Shown here one piece after another: positions 59,887 through 64,000 of a DNA stretch of 64,000 nt (its first letter is position 1; every line of letters begins with the position of its first letter). Made by a program: the position numbers and the translations under genes. Origin of the DNA: Thalassobius sp965218685 (GTDB taxonomy: Bacteria > Pseudomonadota > Alphaproteobacteria > Rhodobacterales > Rhodobacteraceae); the NCBI RefSeq assembly GCF_965218685.1, contig NZ_OZ244657.1:3100001-3164000 (forward strand). The letters run 5' to 3'. The notes beneath the pieces were generated by a model. That model was not told the origin of the DNA and did not search any database. It was given only the letters and a program-made list of their open reading frames with translations.

Positions 59887-60837
59887 TCAGGTAGTCCGTG
59901 GTGAGACCATCGGCGGTTCACCCATAGCGATGCTGTCAAGAACGTCAGGCGAGAGCAATGCCAGGTTGGTCACGTCCTGAACCCGGCGCTTCGACACTCC
60001 TTCGGTGTCGGCAATTTCGGAGAAGGTTTTGCCCGCGATGCCCATCGCCAGCCAGCTACGCCCCTTCACGATATTCTGTACCAGCGTTCTGTCGATCTTT
60101 GCCGGTGCCTCGCCCAGATGCAGTTTCAATTCCACTGGATTGGTCTGCTCCGGCATGCAGCCAAGGCGGTCAGCAAGCATTGCCTCGTCCAGCCGCGCTG
60201 TCAGGAAACCCTGTCGCAGATCGGCTCGCTAGATCAAAGCCAGTCGTTCAGTTGCATCGCCCTGATCCTGAAGCTTTATCGAGACGTCTACCAGTTCGGC
60301 TGCCGTCAAATCTACAGTCATCACTGCCGCGACACCGGGTCTGGTCAGATGCTGCCCAATCAGTTCAGCCAGCAAGCCCTCCACCTGTTCTGCAGGCATC
60401 CGGATGTTTCTGGCTGCGACCTTTGACCAGCCTGCGGGAAATATAGCAGCGAAGTCGTTTGCCGTTCTTTCGGCTGTGGCTGGGCGTCAGACGATCGCCG
60501 GTTTCATCAAAGAGCTTGCCCGCCAGAGGGGATCTTGTCGCCTTTTGTCTGGAGCCGTGAGCAACCGCTGCCCTACTCTGCACCAGGTCCTGAACCTTAT
60601 CCCAAACCGCCGGATCAATGATAGCCGGATGCTGACCATCATTGACTTTTTGTTTGTGCCGGATGCGGCCCGCATAGACCGGGTTGCTCAGAATGTGCTG
60701 AAGGTGACCCCGGTCGAAATGCGTTCCACCCGAGATCCGTCCGCCCTCCCGGCCGCGGCGCCGGGATCTGAGGTCGAGATCCTCTGCCCGTTCCTTTACG
60801 TCCCGCAGGGTACCGAATTTTAGATAGGGATCGTAAC
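59887..60837 (-). pseudogene. Large serine recombinase, truncated and frameshifted
   Basis: Reading leftward: DPYLKFGTLRDVKERAEDLD, then NPVYAGRIRHKQKVNDGQHP (recombinase domain) and SPLAGKLFDETGDRLTPSHS with LRCYISRRLVKG (zinc beta-ribbon) lie in one frame that ends at 60,365. A frame change near 60,420 is needed to continue, an in-frame stop (TAG near 60,230) follows, and the typical C-terminus GRSWLAMGIAGKTFSEIADTEG then VSKRRVQDVTNLALLSPDVL ends at 59,887. The N-terminal catalytic resolvase domain with the nucleophile Ser is absent. Presumably the dead integrase of an older island or prophage. Confidence 0.85.
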
Positions 60838-61218
60838 GCGTCCTTATCGTTTCAGCTTCAGTCTCGTTTTTTGGTGTATAAGAAGAGCGAGTCCGTTTGG
60901 TGTCGCTGGCGTAAATGTGTCATGTCCGCTTCGGGCTAACACCGGCCTCCGAGTGGCACTGTGGCAGCCAGTCCAGGGCGAAAACCGTGTGCCGCGCCGC
61001 CGCGCAGCGGAATAAACAGCCATTCGTGCGGCTCGCTGCATGGATCAGGTGTCGAATTGACAAGACACGGGACATTCCAGACCTTCGCGCTGAAGGGTCC
61101 AACTGGCACTTCGGCCCTTGGCGGACCCTGGGCATGAAGAAAGGTTCTATGCCGCAGTTTTCGCAGTATCGCCATTCTGTACGTCGTCAGGGTTTTTGGA
61201 GCCAAAGCGGGCCTAAAC
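60838..61218. other. 381-bp gene-free interval with dispersed repeat
   Basis: Holds the 52-bp unit at 60,933..60,984 and words such as AAAGCGGGC near its end. Reading frames are Arg/Pro/Cys-rich and unconvincing. It joins the recombinase remnant and the IS3-type element. Confidence 0.6.
60933..60984 (-). repeat. 52-bp dispersed repeat unit, unoccupied copy
   Basis: Reverse complement begins TTTTCGCCCTGGAC and ends GTTAGCCC, continuing as GAAGCGGACATG. About 81% identical by hand to the unit cut by IS copy 1 at 47,954. It shows what the IS91-type target looks like without the insertion. Confidence 0.75.
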
Positions 61219-61251
61219 TGAGTGAGAGTTTGGCTCATCTGGTTGGTTTGA

Positions 61252-62232
61252 TTATGCGGCGTGTTTTCTGTGATGCAAGCGTCGCGCTTCGAGCGTGTTT
61301 CGTTTGATCCTTTCTCTTTGGTTTAGAATGGCTTGTGAGCGCCCGAAGTAGACGTCGGACGGCGTGACGTTGTTCAGGCTCTCATGGTAGCGCTGATGGT
61401 TGTAGTGATCGACGAAGGCACCGATCTGGGTTTCGAGATCGCCGGGCAAGAAGTAATTTTCCAGCAGGATGCGGTTCTTCAGGGTTTGATGCCAGCGCTC
61501 AATCTTGCCTTGGGTTTGGGGGTGATACGGCGCACCGCGAGAATGCTTCATTCCCTTGTCCTGCAGCCATTCGGCCAAATCGCCAGAGACGTAGCTGGAG
61601 CCGTTGTCACTCAGCAGTCGTGGCTTGTGAACGACGTGGACCTGATCGCAACCCGAAGCCTGTAACGCCAGGTCCAGCGTGTCCGTCACATCTTCCGTCC
61701 TCATATTGGTGCAAAGCTTCCACGAGATGATGTAACGGCTGTAGTCGTCCAGGATCGTGCTGAGATAGAACCAGCCCCAGCCCAGAACTTTCAGGTAAGT
61801 GAAGTCCGTCTGCCAAAGTTGGTTGATGGCGGTGGTTTTGTCTTTGAACTCGCTTGTAGCCTTGAGCACGATGAAGGCCGGGCTGGTGATCAGATCATGC
61901 GCCTTCAGTACGCGATAAACCGAAGCCTCTGATACAAAGTAGCTTTCTGTATCCGTGAACGTCACCGCCAGCTCTCGCGGCGAGAGCTCTGTTTCCTTCA
62001 GCGCCAGCTTGACGACCTTGTGCCGCACTTCGTCCGGGATGCGGTTCCAGACATGCTTTGGCTTGGGAGATTGGTCCGCAAGACCGGCTTCGCCGCGTTG
62101 CAGGTATCGGTCGTACCAGCGGTAGAACGTTGTGCGCGGAATGCCGAGCTTGGCCAGTGTCTGACGTGCTGACAGGTGGCTTTCTTCGACCAGCCTGATG
62201 ATCTCCAGTTTCTCAGATGCGGGATACCTCAT
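61252..62232 (-). CDS. IS3-family transposase OrfB (DDE)
   Basis: 326 residues. N-terminal helix-turn-helix of its own (SARQTLAKLGIPRTTFYRWYD, in part about 22-41), then the rve core: LWQTDFTYLKVLGWGWFYLS with the first Asp, PRLLSDNGSSYVSGDLAEWL with the second Asp, and HPQTQGKIERWHQTLKNRIL with the Glu. Ends in a basic HHRKHAA tail. Start overlaps the OrfA stop (ATGA). Confidence 0.93.
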   Translation of the reverse strand: MRYPASEKLEIIRLVEESHLSARQTLAKLGIPRTTFYRWYDRYLQRGEAGLADQSPKPKHVWNRIPDEVRHKVVKLALKETELSPRELAVTFTDTESYFVSEASVYRVLKAHDLITSPAFIVLKATSEFKDKTTAINQLWQTDFTYLKVLGWGWFYLSTILDDYSRYIISWKLCTNMRTEDVTDTLDLALQASGCDQVHVVHKPRLLSDNGSSYVSGDLAEWLQDKGMKHSRGAPYHPQTQGKIERWHQTLKNRILLENYFLPGDLETQIGAFVDHYNHQRYHESLNNVTPSDVYFGRSQAILNQRERIKRNTLEARRLHHRKHAA

Positions 62233-62594
62233 TCGTGGTCGCCCCCATCGCCTGTCATGCTTTTTTTGAGAAGGCGCAATTCCAGCGTTTGCTCAGCCAC
62301 GACCTCCTTCAGGTCACGGGCCTCACGGCGCAGATCTTTGACTTCGTCACTCGTCGCTGCTCGCGCTGTATCGCCCGCCAGCCGCTTCTTTCCTGCCTCC
62401 ATGAAGTCCTTAGACCATTTGTAGTAAACCCCTTGGGAAATCCCCTCACGGCGGCACAGCTCTGCAATGCTGTCCTCGCCACGCAGACCGTCCAAGACGA
62501 TCCTGATCTTCTCCTCGGAGGAATACTGTTTACGCGTGGCGCGTTTGATGTCTTTGACGATCTTCTCGCCCGGGCTCTTGGTTGTCTTTCTCAT
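62229..62594 (-). CDS. IS3-family transposase OrfA
   Basis: 121 residues from ATG at 62594 (MRKTTKSPGEKIVKDIKRAT). Helix-turn-helix: YSSEEKIRIVLDGLRGEDSI then CRREGISQGVYYKWSKDFME. A leucine-zipper-like C-terminal helix (LRREARDLKEVVAEQTLELRL, in part) is typical and mediates OrfA/OrfAB pairing. A frameshift fusion with OrfB is possible in the overlap. Confidence 0.92.
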   Translation of the reverse strand: MRKTTKSPGEKIVKDIKRATRKQYSSEEKIRIVLDGLRGEDSIAELCRREGISQGVYYKWSKDFMEAGKKRLAGDTARAATSDEVKDLRREARDLKEVVAEQTLELRLLKKSMTGDGGDHE

Positions 62595-62680
62595 CTTCAA
62601 CTCCTCAGTGGTGACGATGCGCCAGAAACACTCTCTTATCAAATTGCCCTATTTGGCCCCATAAGCGCTGACGTCAGACA

Positions 62681-62782
62681 GTGGGGCGGCAGATCATCGA
62701 AGCCATCGGCACACTGGGCAACATCCGCGCCGTTGAGGAACTGGAACAGCGCATCATCACGCTCGAAGGAAAGGCTGTGTAA
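62681..62782 (+). pseudogene. Possible truncated gene end beside the IS3 element
   Basis: The frame VGRQIIEAIGTLGNIRAVEE ... LEGKAV ends in a TAA that overlaps the next ATG (TAATG). It reads like the C-terminus of a coiled-coil protein whose upstream part is replaced by the IS3 element. A GTG at 62681 could give a 33-residue protein instead. A stop at 62,669 precedes it. Confidence 0.35.
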
Positions 62783-63159
62783 TGGAGATCATTCAGACTA
62801 CAGGTGGGGCGAGCGTTGCGGTCGATGCGCTAGCCGACGACGCCGCGTTCATCATGGTCATGCTCAACGGGAAGATGGTGTGCGTGACCACAAGCTCGCT
62901 CTACCGCGAGGCGGTCCAGACGCTGCTTCGCAACCTACCGGACACCGGAACCGTCTACCTGATGACCTACACCGGGGCCGAGTTTGTCGCTCTGTTCGAC
63001 AAGGCGGTGACCGAGCGCTTGGACGGGGCGGACCCGGATGACGCTTTCGCCGTGGTCAACCGTGCCCTCGCTGTCCTGACCGGCCTGCGCAACGACGAAG
63101 CCAACAGCGTCTTCTGGCCCGAGGTCGATGCACTGCTAGCGAAGCTGGAAGCAGCATGA
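62782..63159 (+). CDS. Hypothetical protein of a small accessory operon
   Basis: 125 residues (MEIIQTTGGASVAVDALADD...). Contains MVMLNGKMVCVTTSSLYREA and PDTGTVYLMTYTGAEFVALF. Soluble, acidic, no family recognised. Start overlaps the previous stop (TAATG) and its stop overlaps the next start (ATGA), so three frames form a compact operon of phage or plasmid style. Confidence 0.7.
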   Translation: MEIIQTTGGASVAVDALADDAAFIMVMLNGKMVCVTTSSLYREAVQTLLRNLPDTGTVYLMTYTGAEFVALFDKAVTERLDGADPDDAFAVVNRALAVLTGLRNDEANSVFWPEVDALLAKLEAA

Positions 63160-63437
63160 GACGGGGCAGCTTCGCAGAGTTGCCGTTCACCAAAACGGAA
63201 CGCCGAGAGCGGCAACCCGCGCCCGTCCCAGATGGGCCGGTGACGCGGGTTGGTGGGCGCGCATACCTGCAAGAGACGAGCCGCCACAACCCCGACTATT
63301 CGGTGACGGTGGAGGACCGGCTCGTGATGGACCAGCGCCGACTTGAAGCGGTGGAAGCTCGGCAAGCCCGTGCAACCGCCAACCTCGCCGCCGCGCTGAG
63401 CCTCGGGGCTGCATTGCGCGGGTTGGCTGATGAGTAG
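63156..63437 (+). CDS. Hypothetical protein of a small accessory operon
   Basis: 93 residues (MRRGSFAELPFTKTERRERQ...). An Arg-rich N-terminus, then TSRHNPDYSVTVEDRLVMDQ and a helical Ala-rich end. Overlaps the preceding gene by four bases. Not recognised. Confidence 0.65.
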   Translation: MRRGSFAELPFTKTERRERQPAPVPDGPVTRVGGRAYLQETSRHNPDYSVTVEDRLVMDQRRLEAVEARQARATANLAAALSLGAALRGLADE

Positions 63438-63463
63438 CGCCCGCACCCTTCTGAACCGGAGCG

Positions 63464-63727
63464 ATGGGAGCGCGAGAAGCTGTGCTGACGGACGACCCTG
63501 CATGGCTGGTGGCATGGCGGGAAGGGCGCACCGCACCCGCAGCCCCGGCACAGCCGCCGCTACAGCCGCAGGCCGCACCGAGCCAAGGGGGTAGCCGCGC
63601 GAAACCCCAAGCCCGCGCTGCAAACGGCGCTGGTAGGGGGTCGTCAGGGTTCAGTGAACCCGACCCTTGGCCGTTCGACGGTGGCAAGCGTCGGGAACCT
63701 GTCCTTGATCTGACATGTGTGCCGTAG
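63464..63727 (+). CDS. Proline-rich hypothetical protein
   Basis: 87 residues (MGAREAVLTDDPAWLVAWRE...). A Pro/Ala/Gln-rich middle (about 22-55) and an acidic/aromatic FSEPDPWPFDGG segment near the end. 26 bases after the previous gene on the same strand. Could be a low-complexity phage or mobilisation accessory protein; not recognised. Confidence 0.45.
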   Translation: MGAREAVLTDDPAWLVAWREGRTAPAAPAQPPLQPQAAPSQGGSRAKPQARAANGAGRGSSGFSEPDPWPFDGGKRREPVLDLTCVP

Positions 63728-63748
63728 CTCAACTTAACTAAAGCGTTC

Positions 63749-63997
63749 TCAATTTCCACGAAGTCTGAGACGGCCAAGAAAATGCAGCAGCAGACGATTT
63801 GGCAGCTTCGTTCGTCTTGCCGCGTTCATGCGCAATGCCGTGGCGACATAGTTCTCCTCAATGCTCTCGCTCGACAGCCTTTCATTCAATTTCTCTTCTG
63901 ATAAAATTGCGGCATTTTCAAACGTTGCAAATTGTTCAGGAGACAAGATGGATTGGAAAAAAACCTTTCCTGAAAATCCTTCGGTGAATTCTTCCAT
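63749..63997 (-). CDS. Hypothetical protein, possibly extending past the right edge
   Basis: 82 residues from the ATG at 63997 (MEEFTEGFSGKVFFQSILSP...), but the frame is still open at the window edge, so the true start may lie beyond. Contains SPEQFATFENAAILSEEKLN and ends LLLHFLGRLRLRGN. Noticeably A/T-rich compared with the neighbours. Not recognised. Confidence 0.4.
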   Translation of the reverse strand: MEEFTEGFSGKVFFQSILSPEQFATFENAAILSEEKLNERLSSESIEENYVATALRMNAARRTKLPNRLLLHFLGRLRLRGN

Positions 63998-64000
63998 CGA

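Larger units (their letters stand above)
61219..62641 (-). mobile_element. IS3-family insertion sequence
   Basis: OrfA and OrfB overlap by four bases on the minus strand. Candidate terminal inverted repeats are TGAGTGAGAGTTTGGCTCATC-like at 61,219 (split here as TGAGTGAGAG and GGCTCATC) and TGATAAGAGAG ... GGCGCATC reading inward from 62,641; they match imperfectly. No clear target duplication was found, so the ends are tentative. About 1.42 kb, a normal IS3 size. Confidence 0.75.

Noticed and set aside
1..64000. CRISPR arrays and rRNA genes
   Set aside because: No regularly spaced direct repeats with unique spacers and no rRNA-like sequence were seen.

Overview
The window is a G+C-rich alphaproteobacterial chromosome segment, most likely from a marine Roseobacter-group member (Rhodobacteraceae). 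The basis is the housekeeping gene mix (cobT/cobS, panB/panC, kynU, a sarcosine/dimethylglycine dehydrogenase-like fusion, gamma-glutamyltransferase, pirin, LysE and EamA exporters) together with the prophage and IS types. Species cannot be fixed from sequence reading alone.

Region 1 (1..about 17,470) is the early half of a tailed-phage prophage whose structural genes run off the left edge. Reading leftward on the minus strand there are a Cro-like gene, a second regulator-like gene, an adenine-type methyltransferase, small unknowns, an HD phosphohydrolase, a Toprim primase, a cytosine methyltransferase, a P4-type helicase-primase, a block of short overlapping genes, an HNH nuclease, the terminase subunits and the start of the portal gene. 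Rightward on the plus strand are an XRE repressor, a compact run of small genes and a tyrosine integrase. Four copies of a 14-bp palindromic operator (GGTAAT-NN-ATTACC) lie in two pairs, one between cro-like and repressor and one in front of the rightward operon, giving a lambda-like two-operator switch. A lipoprotein gene and a small gene at 10,511 sit on the plus strand inside the leftward block and look like cargo.

Region 2 (about 17.5..43.5 kb) is ordinary chromosome: a glycosyltransferase, a VOC protein, metY, a SIMPL protein, a large proline-rich membrane protein, Lrp regulator, Kef-type antiporter, cobT/cobS, an OYE-family oxidoreductase, thioesterase, kynureninase, a TetR-controlled membrane operon, panB/panC, a FAD/GcvT-type dehydrogenase, pirin, ggt, a 2-hydroxyacid dehydrogenase and an SH3 protein, ending at tRNA-Gln(TTG).

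Region 3 (43.5..64 kb) is an accessory region that starts directly behind tRNA-Gln. It contains a small metabolic/redox block (EamA transporter, P-loop kinase, a DUF1127-like microprotein, a DsbA-like protein, wrbA, a LysR regulator), then three identical 2,571-bp IS91-type elements, each with a tyrosine-recombinase gene plus an HUH transposase gene. Copies 1 and 2 (direct) bracket one gene for an unrecognised PD-(D/E)XK-like protein. Copies 2 and 3 (inverted) bracket an esterase and a divergent AraC regulator. Beyond them are a decayed large serine recombinase, an IS3-family element and a short run of unrecognised genes. A roughly 190-bp imperfect direct repeat occurs right after the tRNA (43,539) and again at 59,659, suggesting island boundaries or a dispersed repeat. 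The IS91 copies appear to sit inside a short dispersed intergenic repeat, an unoccupied relative of which is readable at 60,933.
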